Positions 25,187 through 34,329 of a DNA stretch of 39,349 nt are shown in pieces. The number at the start of each line of letters is the position of its first letter. Within the stretch, counting starts at the first letter, position 1. Origin of the DNA: Chromatiales bacterium (lineage in GTDB: Bacteria; Pseudomonadota; Gammaproteobacteria; Thiohalomonadales; Thiohalomonadaceae); assembly GCA_003251535.1 (NCBI GenBank), contig QKFD01000068.1:1-39349 (forward strand), written 5' to 3'. The translations under genes and the position numbers were made by a program. The notes beneath the pieces were generated by a model. That model worked only from the letters and a program-made list of their open reading frames with translations. It was not told the DNA's origin and did no database searches.

Positions 25187-25738
25187 CTATCGAATGGGGT
25201 GATACGCCTGCCTCACCTCTTGTATGAACAAGCGTATCGCTGCCGGTGTGCGCAAATGGTGGACCCGTTTGTGCGTTGCCATCTCCGCAACCAGCTGTCG
25301 GTACCTTGGGGTGAGCTTTTCATGGCAGAGCCGAAGGACGCGATAGCTGTTTAGGGTGCCACGCCAAATCGGGCTGTTCTCAGGCCAACCCTCGGGGGGA
25401 GCGACTAATCCCTTGACTAGGCGTTTAGTGACCCATAGGTAATGGGTCAGGAGTGGTAGATCGACATAGACCAGGGTATCAGCCGCTGCGAAGCGTTCCC
25501 AAGCGGAGGCGACGCAGCCAAAGCCATCGATAATCCACTGCTCACTACGCAGTAACTCCGCATGTATACGAAGGTATTCGTCGTGGGGGATCGCCCCACC
25601 GCCTTTTTTATATTTGATAGTGTCCAGTCCATGCAGCGGTAGCTGAGTGAGCGCCGCAAGCTGCCTCGCCAGCGTGGACTTTCCGCCCCCTGCGTTGCCA
25701 AAGATAGCAACCCGTTGCATTTTGTGTGCTTCATTCAT
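25187..25738 (-). CDS. P-loop nucleoside/adenylate-kinase-like protein
   Basis: This 183-aa cytoplasmic protein has a Walker A loop GNAGGGKST (14-22) right after the first strand, followed by LARQLAALTQLPLHGLD, typical of the small AAA_17/AAA_18 and FlaR-like kinase family often annotated as 'DNA topology modulation protein' or adenylate kinase-like. The WIIDGFG segment (about 68-74) matches the second conserved block, and the family's LID region follows. The substrate is not known. The chosen start (25738) has GGAAG a few bases upstream on the minus strand; an internal ATG at residue 7 would give a tighter fit to the first strand and remains possible. It lies 102 bp downstream of the HAD gene. 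Both are less G+C-rich than the oxidoreductase gene upstream, hinting at a separate origin. Confidence 0.8.
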   Translation of the reverse strand: MNEAHKMQRVAIFGNAGGGKSTLARQLAALTQLPLHGLDTIKYKKGGGAIPHDEYLRIHAELLRSEQWIIDGFGCVASAWERFAAADTLVYVDLPLLTHYLWVTKRLVKGLVAPPEGWPENSPIWRGTLNSYRVLRLCHEKLTPRYRQLVAEMATHKRVHHLRTPAAIRLFIQEVRQAYHPIR

Positions 25739-25840
25739 CTATTGGCTTCCCTAAGCCTCCGTGTGATCGCTCGCCTGACCAAGGGGCGTCTACGCTGTGA
25801 ATAGTCGCGTATGGGTGTCCAGCCCATTCTTCAATTCGCC

Positions 25841-26299
25841 CTAGCTGAAGGCCCGTATGAGGCCCTCCTGGATGGTTTGTTGCCAGTGGTGATCGGAGGG
25901 CTGAACGATGAGGGCTTGGCAACCTTGCGCGTGACACTCCATCCCGACACCCGGCTGATCGTCGATGAGTAGATCAATGCCAAAGGGGCGTGGTGCTTTT
26001 GAGTATTTTGAATCCTCGGTACCGGCCAGTGACGCGGCGTGACGGGTGGCATTGATTACGCCACCAATTTTTATGCCCAATGCGTAAAACCAGAGCTTGA
26101 TGTAGTACTCGCCTCTCAATGAGGTGGTGTATATCCACAGCTCGTGATCTTTTGCTAACCCCTTGAGCAGCTCTATGGTCCCTTTTCGTAACCGCTCCTT
26201 GAAGACTACGTTGATGGGGAAGGGGGCGGGTGCGCTGCCGACGGAGAACTCCGTTGTGGTGGGAACCAACGTGTCATCTAGGTCAAAGGCTATCTTCAT
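25841..26299 (-). CDS. HAD-superfamily phosphatase-like protein
   Basis: A 152-aa protein opening with MKIAFDLDDTL, the HAD motif I (D6, D8, T10), where D6 would be the nucleophile. Motif II is the YTTS segment (57-60), and the acidic motif IV is LIDDQPGV (111-118). A basic residue for motif III is probably K98 or K101. There is no large cap domain, so it is a minimal HAD fold of the kind that acts on small phosphorylated metabolites or proteins; the substrate cannot be read from the sequence. It lies between the FAD/Fe-S oxidoreductase gene (172 bp upstream) and the P-loop kinase gene, same strand. Confidence 0.8.
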   Translation of the reverse strand: MKIAFDLDDTLVPTTTEFSVGSAPAPFPINVVFKERLRKGTIELLKGLAKDHELWIYTTSLRGEYYIKLWFYALGIKIGGVINATRHAASLAGTEDSKYSKAPRPFGIDLLIDDQPGVGMECHAQGCQALIVQPSDHHWQQTIQEGLIRAFS

Positions 26300-26471
26300 C
26301 GCGCACTGGCCTCCCTCTACAACCGTTGGGTCCCTCTCGCGTACCGTCGTTGGGGCACTGGGGACTTAGTGCCGGTCACCTCCTACGCCCCGCGGGCCGT
26401 GTTCGCCGCGCACTGCTCGGCGGCGCCTGCCCGTGGGAGGTTACCGGTGGCTCGGGCGTTGGCGGAGCGGG

Positions 26472-29400
26472 CTATAGCAGTACCCGCTCCACACCACCAT
26501 GGCGTATCTGCTCGATGAACTGCTCCTGCCACTGGGGGCCGAGTAGCCGGTTGGCCAGCTCCACAACAACATAGTCCACCTCTAGGCCGGTATCGTTGCG
26601 GTAGCGGGAGAGGCCCTGCATACAGGCGGGGCAGGAGGTGAGTATCTTGAGTTCGTCGCGCTCGGCCTGCGGGTGGCCGGTGAGCGCCTCGATACCGCGC
26701 CGCAGCTCCTCCTGCTTGCGGAAGCGCACTTGGCTGGCGATGTCAGGTCGCGCTACAGCAAAGGTGCCGGCCTCGCCACAGCAGCGGTCACTCAGCCGCA
26801 CCTCTGCGCCGCCCAGCAGGCCGGCAGTGACCTTGAGCGGGTTGTGGCGTTTCATCGGTGTGTGGCACGGGTCGTGGTAGAGGTAGCGGCCCGGGATCTG
26901 CTCTAGTTTGATCCCCTTCTCTAGCAGGTACTCATGGATATCCAGCAGGCGGGCACCAGGGAAGATCTCCTCGAAGCGGTACTTGAGTAGCTGGTCGAGG
27001 CAGGTGCCGCAAGAGACCAGCACCGTCTTGATATCCATGTAGTTGAGGGTGTTGGCGACGCGGTGGAACAGCACCTGGTTATCGGTGGAGATCTTGCGGC
27101 CGCGCTGCTCGTCACCACCGGAGCTTTGCGGGTAGCCGCAGCAGAGGTAGCCAGGGGGTAGGACGGTCTGTGCCCCTACTTGATAGAGCATTGCCAAGGT
27201 GGCGAGCCCCACCTGGCTGAAGAGCCGCTCGGAGCCGCAGCCGGGGAAGTAGAAGACGGCATCGGCGTCGGTGCCGGCCTTGCTGGGGTCGCGCAGGATG
27301 GGGATCATCTTGGCGTCCTCCACGCCGAGCAGGGCGCGCATCGGTTGTGATGGCAGGCCGGCAGGGAGCGGTTTTTTGACGAAGTTGATCACCTGGGCCT
27401 GCACTTGGGGCCGGCCGGTGGTGCTGGCTGGCCGACGGCCGCCCGGCAGCAGGCCGAGGCCACCGGCGATGCGGTGACCCAGCCGCTGGGCGGCGAAGCC
27501 CCACTCGATCATCGCCTTGCGCATCAGCTTGATGGTGCGCGGATCGGTGATATTGAGGAACTTCATTGCCGCCCAGGTGCCGGGGCTGAAGCGCTTCTGG
27601 CCGCGGTTGCGCAGGATGTTACGGATCCGCACCGAGACATCACCGAAGTCGATATCCACCGGGCAGGGGACGACACAGCGGTGGCAGACGGTGCAGTGAT
27701 CGGCAACGTCATTCATCTCGCTGAAGTGACGCACCGAGATGCCGCGGCGGGTCTGCTCCTCATAGAGGAAGGCCTCGATGATGAGACCGGTGGCGAGGAT
27801 CTTGTTGCGTGGTGAGTAGAGCAGGTTGGCACGCGGGACGTGGGTGGTGCAGACCGATTTGCACTTGCCGCAACGCAGGCAATCCTTGGTCATGCGATTC
27901 AGCTCATCCAGCTCGCTCGCCTCTAGGATCAGCGCCTCCTGCTGCAACAGCCGTAGCGAGGGGGTGTAGGCCCCCGCCAGGCCAGAGCCGGGCATGAGTT
28001 TGTAGCGGTTGAAGTGGTCGTGGGGGTCCACCTGTTTTTTGTAGGTGACGAAGGCCGCTACCGTCTCCGGGTGGAGGTACTGGAATTTGGTGATGCCGAT
28101 GCCGTGTTCACCCGAGATGACGCCCCCCAGTGATTCGGCCAGGTGCATCACCTGATCCACCACCCGGTCCGCCTCCTGCATCATGCCGTAGTCGTTGGAG
28201 TGGACCGGGATGTTGGTGTGGACGTTGCCATCGCCGGCGTGCATGTGGGTGGCGACGAAGAGGCGACTGGCACGCACTCGGCCGTGGATGGCATCAAACC
28301 GCTCCCGTACCCGGGCCAGCTCTTGGCCGCCGAAGATCTCCTTCAGCGGGCGCTCCACCTCGTGCCGATAGGAGACCCGCAGCTCGCGCCGCTGGAGCAG
28401 TTGGAACAGCGTCTCCGCACCGCTGAGCTGCGGCAGGAGCCGTTCGCCCACGAGATCGGGGTAGTCGTGGGCGGGGTGGTCGAGGTGGGCCAGCAGGTCC
28501 ACCCAGCGCTCCCGGGTGGCGGCCAGGTGGTTGCGGGCGGCGGTGCATTTGGCGGCGATGATGGCGTCGTTTTCGTCGCTCTGCTCATAGCCCGCCACCA
28601 CCCGCAGCTCTGCCAACTCGCCATTCAGATAGGCGAGTAACTCATCGATCATCTGGATCTTGTTGCGGGTGGATTGATCGATATTGATGCGTTCGATCCC
28701 CTCGCTGTACTCCGCCAGCCGATCCAGCGGGATCACCACATCCTCATTAATTTTGAAGGCGTTGGTGTGGGCGGCGATGGCGGCGGTGCGGGCGCGATCG
28801 AGCCAAAAGCGGTGGCGCGCCTCGGGGCTGACGGCGATGAACCCCTCGGCCTCGCGGGCATTGGCCATGCGCACGACCGTGGCGGCCGCCTCGCCCACGG
28901 CGACCTCGTCGTCGCTGACGATATCGGCGATGAGCACCATCTTGGGCAGTTCGGCACGTGCCGCCTTGGTGGAGTAGCGTACCGCCCGCACGTAGCGCTC
29001 ATCGAGGTGTTCCAGACCGGCCAGGTGGACCCCTGGCAGGGCGTCGAGATAGTCCTTGGTCTCGACGATGGCGGGCACCGCGTGGCGCAGATCGGCGCCG
29101 AAGAATTCAAGGCAGACGGTGCGGGTGTGGCTCGGCATCCGATGCACCACGAAGCGGGCGGAGGTGATGATGCCGTCGCACCCCTCCTTCTGTACCCCCG
29201 GGAGGCCGCCGAGGAATTTGTTGGTGACATCCTTGCCGAGCCCACTCTTGCGCAGCTCGTGGCCAGGGATGCGCAGGATCTCCGGCTCCCCCACTGGGGT
29301 GCTGCCGTCGTCCGCCAGCCGGGTGACGCGGAATTCGGCCAGCGGCACCTCGTGGATCTTGCCCAGGTTGTGGTTGAGCCGCTCCACCTCAATCCACTCT

Positions 29401-30326
29401 GCCCGCGGCGTCACCATGCGCCAGGAGGCGAGGTTATCGAGGGTGGTGCCCCACATCACCGCCTTCTTGCCGCCGGCGTTCATGGCGATGTTGCCGCCGA
29501 TGCAGGAGGCCTCCTGGGAGGTGGGATCGACGGCAAAGACATAGCCATCGGCCGCCGCCCGCTCCGAGACCCGCTTGGTCACCACCCCGGCGCCGGTGCG
29601 CAGGGTCGGTACCGGTTGCTCCACCCCTGGCAGCGGCAGTGTTTCCACCTTGGCCGAGAGGCGGTCGAGCTTTTCGACATTGATCACCACCGACTCGGCA
29701 TCCAGCGGCACCGCCCCACCGGTGTAGCCGGTGCCACCGCCGCGCGGGATGATGGTGAGCCCCAGCTCGATGCAGGCGCGCACCACCGCCAGCACCTCCT
29801 CCTCGCTATCGGGGGTGATGACGACGAAGGGGTACTCCACCCGCCAGTCGGAGGCGTCGGTGACGTGGGAGACGCGGGCCAGGCCGTCGAACTGGATGTT
29901 GTCGCGGCGGGTGACCGGGGTGAGCCGCCGCAACACCTGCCGCCGCCGCTCCTTCACCCGTGGCAGCCACGCCTCAAACTCGGTGACCGCGGCGCGGGCC
30001 CGCTCTGCCAGCTGGAGGGCCAGCTGGTTGTCGCCGGCGCGCTCGACGATCTGATCGAGCCGATGGTGCAGGGCATGGGCCAGGGAGCCCCAGCGCTTAC
30101 GGTTCTCCAGCAGGTCGTCCTGGATGAAGGGGTTGCGGGTGATGACCCACATATCGCCCAACACCTCGAACAACATCCGGGCGGAGCGGCCGGTGACGCG
30201 CTCTGCCCGCAGCTGGTTGAGGATCTCCCACATCTCCGCGCCGAGGAAACGGATGACGATCTCTCGGTCGGAAAAAGAGGTGTAATTGTAGGGAATTTCG
30301 CGGATGCGAACGGCTTCTTGGCTCAT
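26472..30326 (-). CDS. FAD-linked oxidase / Fe-S oxidoreductase fusion, DUF3683 type
   Basis: A 1284-aa enzyme with the full architecture of the long proteobacterial D-lactate/2-hydroxyacid dehydrogenase-like fusions. An N-terminal DUF3683-like part (1-150) precedes the FAD-binding PCMH domain, whose loop [15 protein letters not shown] lies near 192-206. An FAD-oxidase C-terminal domain runs to about 780 ([16 protein letters not shown]). Two 4Fe-4S motifs follow, [11 protein letters not shown] near 815 and [11 protein letters not shown] near 879. The C-terminal third carries two CCG heterodisulfide-reductase-type domains, with FPGCGSER near 1025, CCGYPQS, VSCGTC, HDPCH and DRCCGEAG. It probably oxidises a 2-hydroxy acid and passes electrons through the clusters to a membrane carrier; the substrate is not evident. 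All motifs are intact. The start gives [17 protein letters not shown], the usual family opening. It is last in a likely operon with the VanZ-like and methyltransferase genes (53-bp gap). Confidence 0.93.
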   Translation of the reverse strand: MSQEAVRIREIPYNYTSFSDREIVIRFLGAEMWEILNQLRAERVTGRSARMLFEVLGDMWVITRNPFIQDDLLENRKRWGSLAHALHHRLDQIVERAGDNQLALQLAERARAAVTEFEAWLPRVKERRRQVLRRLTPVTRRDNIQFDGLARVSHVTDASDWRVEYPFVVITPDSEEEVLAVVRACIELGLTIIPRGGGTGYTGGAVPLDAESVVINVEKLDRLSAKVETLPLPGVEQPVPTLRTGAGVVTKRVSERAAADGYVFAVDPTSQEASCIGGNIAMNAGGKKAVMWGTTLDNLASWRMVTPRAEWIEVERLNHNLGKIHEVPLAEFRVTRLADDGSTPVGEPEILRIPGHELRKSGLGKDVTNKFLGGLPGVQKEGCDGIITSARFVVHRMPSHTRTVCLEFFGADLRHAVPAIVETKDYLDALPGVHLAGLEHLDERYVRAVRYSTKAARAELPKMVLIADIVSDDEVAVGEAAATVVRMANAREAEGFIAVSPEARHRFWLDRARTAAIAAHTNAFKINEDVVIPLDRLAEYSEGIERINIDQSTRNKIQMIDELLAYLNGELAELRVVAGYEQSDENDAIIAAKCTAARNHLAATRERWVDLLAHLDHPAHDYPDLVGERLLPQLSGAETLFQLLQRRELRVSYRHEVERPLKEIFGGQELARVRERFDAIHGRVRASRLFVATHMHAGDGNVHTNIPVHSNDYGMMQEADRVVDQVMHLAESLGGVISGEHGIGITKFQYLHPETVAAFVTYKKQVDPHDHFNRYKLMPGSGLAGAYTPSLRLLQQEALILEASELDELNRMTKDCLRCGKCKSVCTTHVPRANLLYSPRNKILATGLIIEAFLYEEQTRRGISVRHFSEMNDVADHCTVCHRCVVPCPVDIDFGDVSVRIRNILRNRGQKRFSPGTWAAMKFLNITDPRTIKLMRKAMIEWGFAAQRLGHRIAGGLGLLPGGRRPASTTGRPQVQAQVINFVKKPLPAGLPSQPMRALLGVEDAKMIPILRDPSKAGTDADAVFYFPGCGSERLFSQVGLATLAMLYQVGAQTVLPPGYLCCGYPQSSGGDEQRGRKISTDNQVLFHRVANTLNYMDIKTVLVSCGTCLDQLLKYRFEEIFPGARLLDIHEYLLEKGIKLEQIPGRYLYHDPCHTPMKRHNPLKVTAGLLGGAEVRLSDRCCGEAGTFAVARPDIASQVRFRKQEELRRGIEALTGHPQAERDELKILTSCPACMQGLSRYRNDTGLEVDYVVVELANRLLGPQWQEQFIEQIRHGGVERVLL

Positions 30327-30379
30327 CGAAGGGGTCGCAATGGGGCTTGGGGGAAGGGGGCAATTCTAGCACCCCCAGG

Positions 30380-30811
30380 TTAATGGCGTGGTGTTGCCGC
30401 AGCGGCTAGGGGAGGGGGGCGCTCTAGGCGGAGGGCGAGATCGGCCACGGCGGTGCGGCCGAGGGCGAGCCCCACCGCCACCCCCAGGCTATTGGCTAGC
30501 AGGTCGAGCAGCTCAAACTGGCGTACCCCACCCAACCCCTGTAGCAGCTCCAGGAGGGCGCCCAAGCTGACCAGGGCGATGGCCAGCACCCACCGCTCGT
30601 GCCGTCGCCGCCACCCTTGGAGGGCGCAACCCATCAGCAGCAGGTAGGCGGCAAAGTGCTCCAGCTTGTCGAGGCCGGGGAAGGGTTGCAGCAGCTGCGG
30701 CGGGTGGGGGACAAGGCTGAACCACACCACCCCCGCCACCCAGGCGAGTGCTACGGCGCGCCAGAGGTGGAGGTGGCGCGGCCACCGTCGAACGGTGGTG
30801 TCTGGGGTCAC
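30380..30811 (-). CDS. VanZ-like small membrane protein
   Basis: A 143-aa protein with about four membrane spans (roughly 15-32, 47-64, 72-92 and 100-118). The segment VVWFSLVPHPP followed by DKLEHFAAYLLLMG is the signature of the VanZ-like family, whose prototype gives low-level teicoplanin resistance; most chromosomal members have no known function. The start is GTG at 30809-30811, sharing GTGA with the stop of the methyltransferase gene upstream, so translation is probably coupled. The C-terminus is Pro/Ala-rich and cytoplasmic by the positive-inside rule. Confidence 0.82.
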   Translation of the reverse strand: MTPDTTVRRWPRHLHLWRAVALAWVAGVVWFSLVPHPPQLLQPFPGLDKLEHFAAYLLLMGCALQGWRRRHERWVLAIALVSLGALLELLQGLGGVRQFELLDLLANSLGVAVGLALGRTAVADLALRLERPPPLAAAATPRH

Positions 30812-31506
30812 GGACGGCGCTCGGCGACGATACGGGCGTAACGCCCCTCGCGGCTCAGGTGGGTGTCGATGACGGAGAAGCCGGTGTGCATGAGCAGATA
30901 GCTGAGATCTTCCCGGGAGAAGCGATTATGCTCAATGAAGTGGACGAACAGGTCCTCTAGCTCCTGCACCGGGGTGGCGGGGTCAAAGACCCGCGCCTCT
31001 TCGGTCTGGTGGCGCAGGTAGACGTCGAGCGGCACCCGTGCCCAGTCGAGGATCAACAGCCGGCCGCCCGGCTTGAGGCAGCGGCGCAGCTCCAACAGCG
31101 CCCGGATCGGCTGGTGCATCTCGTGCAGCACCACCGAGGCGAGGGCGGCATCGGCGCTGCCGTCGGCCAGCGGTAGGTGGGGGTCGTGCAGGTCCTCGTT
31201 CACTATCTCTGCCCCTGCCGGTAGCGGATCCACCGCCTCTAGCATGTAGGGGGCGCACTCGACGCCGATGGCGCGGATCCCGGGGGTGCGTTGGGTCAGG
31301 GCGCGTAGGAACAGGCCGGGACCGGCGCCGAGATCGAGGACGACGGGTTGGGGGGAGTAGACCGGCTCGATGAGACGGGCCCAATCGGCCCAGAACGCCT
31401 CATTAAAGCGATTTTCGAAGCCTTGTTTCATCGTTTGGGCGAAGCGGGCGCCGTCACGGTGGTGGCGGGCCAGCTGGGCCCGGGTCTGTTCAATTCTCTC
31501 GGTCAT
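30808..31506 (-). CDS. Class I SAM-dependent methyltransferase
   Basis: A 232-aa Rossmann-fold methyltransferase. Motif I is VVLDLGAGPG (55-64), the acidic ribose-binding residue is in AIGVEC (about 79-84), and the motif IV region reads ADAALASVVLHEMHQP, then LKPGGRLLILDW. This is the Methyltransf_11/25 type, common in cofactor or small-molecule methylation; the substrate cannot be deduced. A Gln/His/Arg-rich N-terminal helix (1-50) may shape substrate access. ATG at 31506 has GAGAG about 10 nt upstream on the minus strand. It is the first gene of the run that continues with the VanZ-like gene, and is divergent from the 69-aa gene, with a 115-bp intergenic region that must carry both promoters. 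Confidence 0.85.
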   Translation of the reverse strand: MTERIEQTRAQLARHHRDGARFAQTMKQGFENRFNEAFWADWARLIEPVYSPQPVVLDLGAGPGLFLRALTQRTPGIRAIGVECAPYMLEAVDPLPAGAEIVNEDLHDPHLPLADGSADAALASVVLHEMHQPIRALLELRRCLKPGGRLLILDWARVPLDVYLRHQTEEARVFDPATPVQELEDLFVHFIEHNRFSREDLSYLLMHTGFSVIDTHLSREGRYARIVAERRP

Positions 31507-31621
31507 GGGAGCTACTCTCAGGACAGGGGGGGAGTGATACAGCGCTTGCCTTCAATGTGTAAGGAAAAGGTCACAAGCGGCTGCTACGTTTAGCCTATTG
31601 ACCAACAAGGAAGCCTATAGC

Positions 31622-31831
31622 ATGAGTGAGATTGTCAGTTTTTATACCACGGCTCTGCCGCGTGTGCCCGAAACCCGCTCCCGTCTGCTCGAAGAGATCG
31701 CCTGGCTGGAGTCACGCCTTATCGAGTTTGACCGTGGCGACTGTGCCTACGAGAAGGCGATGGTCCGCAGCTATACCGCCCTGCTCAGTGCCCGGCGGGA
31801 TGAGCTGGTGGCCCTCTGCGATATCGACTAA
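31622..31831 (+). CDS. Small helical protein of unknown function (69 aa)
   Basis: ATG 31622 follows AAGGAAG (31607-31613) by 8 nt, a clear ribosome binding site that decides against the longer TTG start at 31598. The product is charged and almost wholly helical, with an amphipathic stretch RSRLLEEIAWLESRLIEFD that could dimerise. It ends in VALCDID. There is no signal peptide and no family I know. It lies alone between a divergent methyltransferase gene and the convergent MidA-type gene. Confidence 0.7.
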   Translation: MSEIVSFYTTALPRVPETRSRLLEEIAWLESRLIEFDRGDCAYEKAMVRSYTALLSARRDELVALCDID

Positions 31832-31872
31832 ACCCATCTCCCCCTCTTCAACTGTTTCCCTGTCACCCGTTG

Positions 31873-33066
31873 TCAGAGCCGATGCCGGTCATCGCGCAGG
31901 GCAAAGCCCCGCAGCGGACCGGTGAGGCCGCGGGTGAGGGCGAGGACCTTAAACAGCTCCCCCATCTCCTCTGGACCGGTCAGCCGCCGGATCTCGCCAG
32001 CCACTTGTAACCTCTGCGCCATCTCTTCCGGCATCTCCCCCACCTGATCGAGCAGCCCACAACTGAGTAAGAAGTGGCCTTGGGTGCTGAACCCGGCTAC
32101 GCTCAGGCCGGCGCCATGGGCCGCTTCCGCCAGCGCGGTAAAGTCAACATGGGTGGTGATATCGGCCAATCCAGGCCAGAGGAAGGGGTCGTCGTGGGCG
32201 CGGTGGCGATAGTGGCACATGAGGGTACCTTGGCCGCGCTGGGGGTGGTAGAACTCGTGTTCGGGAAAGCCGTAGTCGATGAGCAGGATGGCGCCGCGGG
32301 TGAGCCGCTCGGCCAGGGTCCGTAGCCACGCCTCGCCGGCCAGATTGAGTTCACTGATGTAGCCCTCGGCCAGGGGGTAACGGCTGCGTAGCGTCTCCGC
32401 CCGTGCCGTTAACTGCGCATCGGCGGGGCGTAGCGCCCAGGCGAAGTGGGGCCCTTCCTGAGTGGCGCTGGCGGTGACGTAAAACTCCTCCACCGTGGTG
32501 GCCGTGAGGTGGAAGCGCTGGGCCGGCAGGGCATCGATCAGCTCATTGGCCACCACCACACCGCTGAACTGCTCCGGTAGCTGGTCGATCCACTCGACCT
32601 GCGCCAATAGGTGGGGGAGTTCGGTGGCGATGCGTTGGCGTTGACGGTCGCGCAGGTCAGCGCTCACTTCCAGGATTAGGTAGCGCTGCGGTAACTGCTG
32701 CTGCGCCTCCAGGGCTTGCAGTAGCTGGCAGGCGAGGGCCCCGGAGCCGGCGCCACACTCCAGGAGATCGGCCGGCCCCAGCTGGCTGAGGAGGTCGCCA
32801 CACTGGCGGGCCAGGGTCTGGCCAAACAGTAGTGAAAGCTCCGGTGCGGTGATGAAATCGCCCTCCGGGCCGAACTTGCGGGACCCGGCGCTATAATAGC
32901 CGAGCCCTGGCGCGTAGAGCGCCAGCTCCATGTAATGGGCAAATGGGATGGCGCCGCCATTGGCCGCGATCTCGGCGGCGATGTGGTCGGCCAGGCGTCG
33001 GCTGTGGCTCAGCGCTGGCCCCGTGGGGGGCGGCAGAGCGCGGGGATCGGCAGCAGATGGGGTCAT
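31873..33066 (-). CDS. MidA/NDUFAF7-family SAM-dependent methyltransferase
   Basis: A 397-aa protein of the DUF185 (Methyltransf_28) family, whose mitochondrial relative NDUFAF7 methylates an arginine of a complex I subunit. The signatures are all present: PFAHYMELALYAPGLGYY (41-58), GDFITAPELS (69-78), the SAM-binding LLECGAGSGALA (101-112), ANELIDALPAQRF (about 174-186), and LIDYGFPEHEFYHPQRGQGT, with MCHYRHR after it. Bacterial members are assumed to methylate a protein, but the target here is unknown. The gene is divergent from the pteridine reductase gene, with a 77-bp shared promoter region, an arrangement often seen in gammaproteobacteria. It converges on the 69-aa gene with 41 bp between stops and no obvious terminator. 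Confidence 0.92.
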   Translation of the reverse strand: MTPSAADPRALPPPTGPALSHSRRLADHIAAEIAANGGAIPFAHYMELALYAPGLGYYSAGSRKFGPEGDFITAPELSLLFGQTLARQCGDLLSQLGPADLLECGAGSGALACQLLQALEAQQQLPQRYLILEVSADLRDRQRQRIATELPHLLAQVEWIDQLPEQFSGVVVANELIDALPAQRFHLTATTVEEFYVTASATQEGPHFAWALRPADAQLTARAETLRSRYPLAEGYISELNLAGEAWLRTLAERLTRGAILLIDYGFPEHEFYHPQRGQGTLMCHYRHRAHDDPFLWPGLADITTHVDFTALAEAAHGAGLSVAGFSTQGHFLLSCGLLDQVGEMPEEMAQRLQVAGEIRRLTGPEEMGELFKVLALTRGLTGPLRGFALRDDRHRL

Positions 33067-33143
33067 ATGATGGCGTACAGTTCCCGGAAAGGCGGTGAAG
33101 GTGCGCGAGAGTTTGCCAACTAACGAGACGGGAGAGAAGGCGC

Positions 33144-33890
33144 GTGGATGAACGGCTCGACGGCAAGGTGGCGCTCATTACTGGCGCTGCCCATCGCATC
33201 GGTGCGTGTGTGGCGCGTCGCCTCCACGCCGCCGGCGCCAATATCGTGATCCACTATCGCACTTCACGTGAAGCGGCCCAGGCGCTCCAAAAGGAGCTGA
33301 ACGAACAGCGTCCGGAGTCGGTGGTGCTGGTGCAGGCCGATCTGATGGGGGCGGAGAAGCTGGCCACCTTGGTAAAACAGGCCTATGCCGCCTGGGATCG
33401 GCTCGATGTGCTAATCAACAACGCCTCCACCTTCTACGCCACCCAGGTGGGGAGCGTGGAGGAGCGCCACTGGGACGACCTCATGGGGACCAATCTCAAG
33501 GCCCCCTTCTTCCTCGCCCAGGCGGCGGCGCCGCTGCTGGCCAAACGCGGTGGCTGCATTGTCAATATTGTCGATATCCACGCCGATCGCCCGCTCAAAG
33601 AGTATCCGGTCTACAGCATCGCCAAGGCGGGATTGGTGATGCTGACCAAGGCGTTGGCCGGCGAGTTGGGACCCAAGGTACGGGTCAATGCCGTCGCCCC
33701 CGGCGCCATCCTCTGGCCTGAGGCGGGGCTGGATGAGGTGACCAAACAGCGCATCATCTCCCGCACCTTCCTCAAGCGGCAGGGTAGTCCGGAGGATATC
33801 GCCAAGGCGGTCCTATTCCTGGTGCGGGATGCCGGTTATATGAGCGGGCAGGTGCTCACCGTGGATGGTGGGCGCTCACTTAACGCCTAA
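33144..33890 (+). CDS. Pteridine reductase (short-chain dehydrogenase family)
   Basis: A 248-aa NADPH-dependent short-chain dehydrogenase/reductase of the pteridine reductase type, related to PTR1 and to FolM of E. coli, which reduce biopterin or dihydromonapterin and can back up dihydrofolate reductase. Visible are the cofactor loop TGAAHRIG (13-20), HYRTSR (37-42, the NADPH-selecting Arg), NNAS (92-95), and the catalytic D144 in VDIHADRP with Y157 and K161 in YSIAK. Aspartate in place of the usual SDR serine is the pteridine reductase mark. The start is GTG 33144, since GGAGAG (33131-33136) sits 7 nt upstream and the ATG at 33148 is out of frame. Confidence 0.92.
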   Translation: MDERLDGKVALITGAAHRIGACVARRLHAAGANIVIHYRTSREAAQALQKELNEQRPESVVLVQADLMGAEKLATLVKQAYAAWDRLDVLINNASTFYATQVGSVEERHWDDLMGTNLKAPFFLAQAAAPLLAKRGGCIVNIVDIHADRPLKEYPVYSIAKAGLVMLTKALAGELGPKVRVNAVAPGAILWPEAGLDEVTKQRIISRTFLKRQGSPEDIAKAVLFLVRDAGYMSGQVLTVDGGRSLNA

Positions 33891-34002
33891 CCCACTGTTT
33901 CCCAGCCTCTTTCACGGCGCCTTAGCGTGCGCTGTTCCACAAAAACAGGCTACGGGAAGGGATTTGATCTATATACATGGTGTCTCGGCGAGCCCGGACA
34001 GG

Positions 34003-34030
34003 CAGCCCACGGTGGTTTCTCCGTGGGCTG
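34003..34030 (+). promoter_or_regulatory. Stem-loop in the leader of the 63-aa membrane peptide gene
   Basis: CAGCCCACGG (34003-34012) pairs perfectly with CCGTGGGCTG (34021-34030) over an 8-nt loop, 27 nt before the ATG at 34058. No T-tract follows, so it is not a classical terminator. It lies just upstream of the ribosome binding site and could influence translation or mRNA decay. Confidence 0.4.
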
Positions 34031-34057
34031 TGGCGTTCTAAGGTGGGAGATGCCGCT

Positions 34058-34249
34058 ATGTATCAAGTCATACTACCGTTGGCCGTATTGGTTGCGATCC
34101 TGGCCCAGCTATTGGTGCGGGCAGAAGAGGTCTACACCGCCCGCCAGGCCCTCTCGGCATCACCACCCCTGTTGGAGGGCGAGTTCATCCGCCCCCTCTA
34201 CTCCCTCGAACCCGAGGCGTCGTCGCTGCTGCCGCGGGCATTGCTCTAG
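34058..34249 (+). CDS. 63-aa single-span membrane peptide
   Basis: ATG 34058 follows GGGAG (34045-34049) by 8 nt. The product begins MYQVILPLAVLVAILAQLLV, one N-terminal membrane span, followed by a 43-residue soluble tail with RAEEVYTARQALSASPPLLE and a Leu/Pro-rich end. It has no lipobox and no clear cleavage site, so it is probably an anchored peptide. The longer in-frame reading from 33977 lacks a ribosome binding site. I do not recognise the family. It lies 167 bp after the pteridine reductase gene, probably with its own leader. Confidence 0.55.
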   Translation: MYQVILPLAVLVAILAQLLVRAEEVYTARQALSASPPLLEGEFIRPLYSLEPEASSLLPRALL

Positions 34250-34329
34250 GGGCGGGTAGCCCAGCGGGCACCGCATCACAGCACCTAAATCACTTACCAA
34301 GTCGGCCCTGTTCTGGCCAGGTATTGGGG

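Noticed and set aside
28674-30383. 569-aa plus-strand open frame opposite the FAD/Fe-S oxidoreductase gene
   Set aside because: It is the antisense shadow of a gene whose sense-strand motifs are all intact; its product has no recognisable domain and it has no ribosome binding site.
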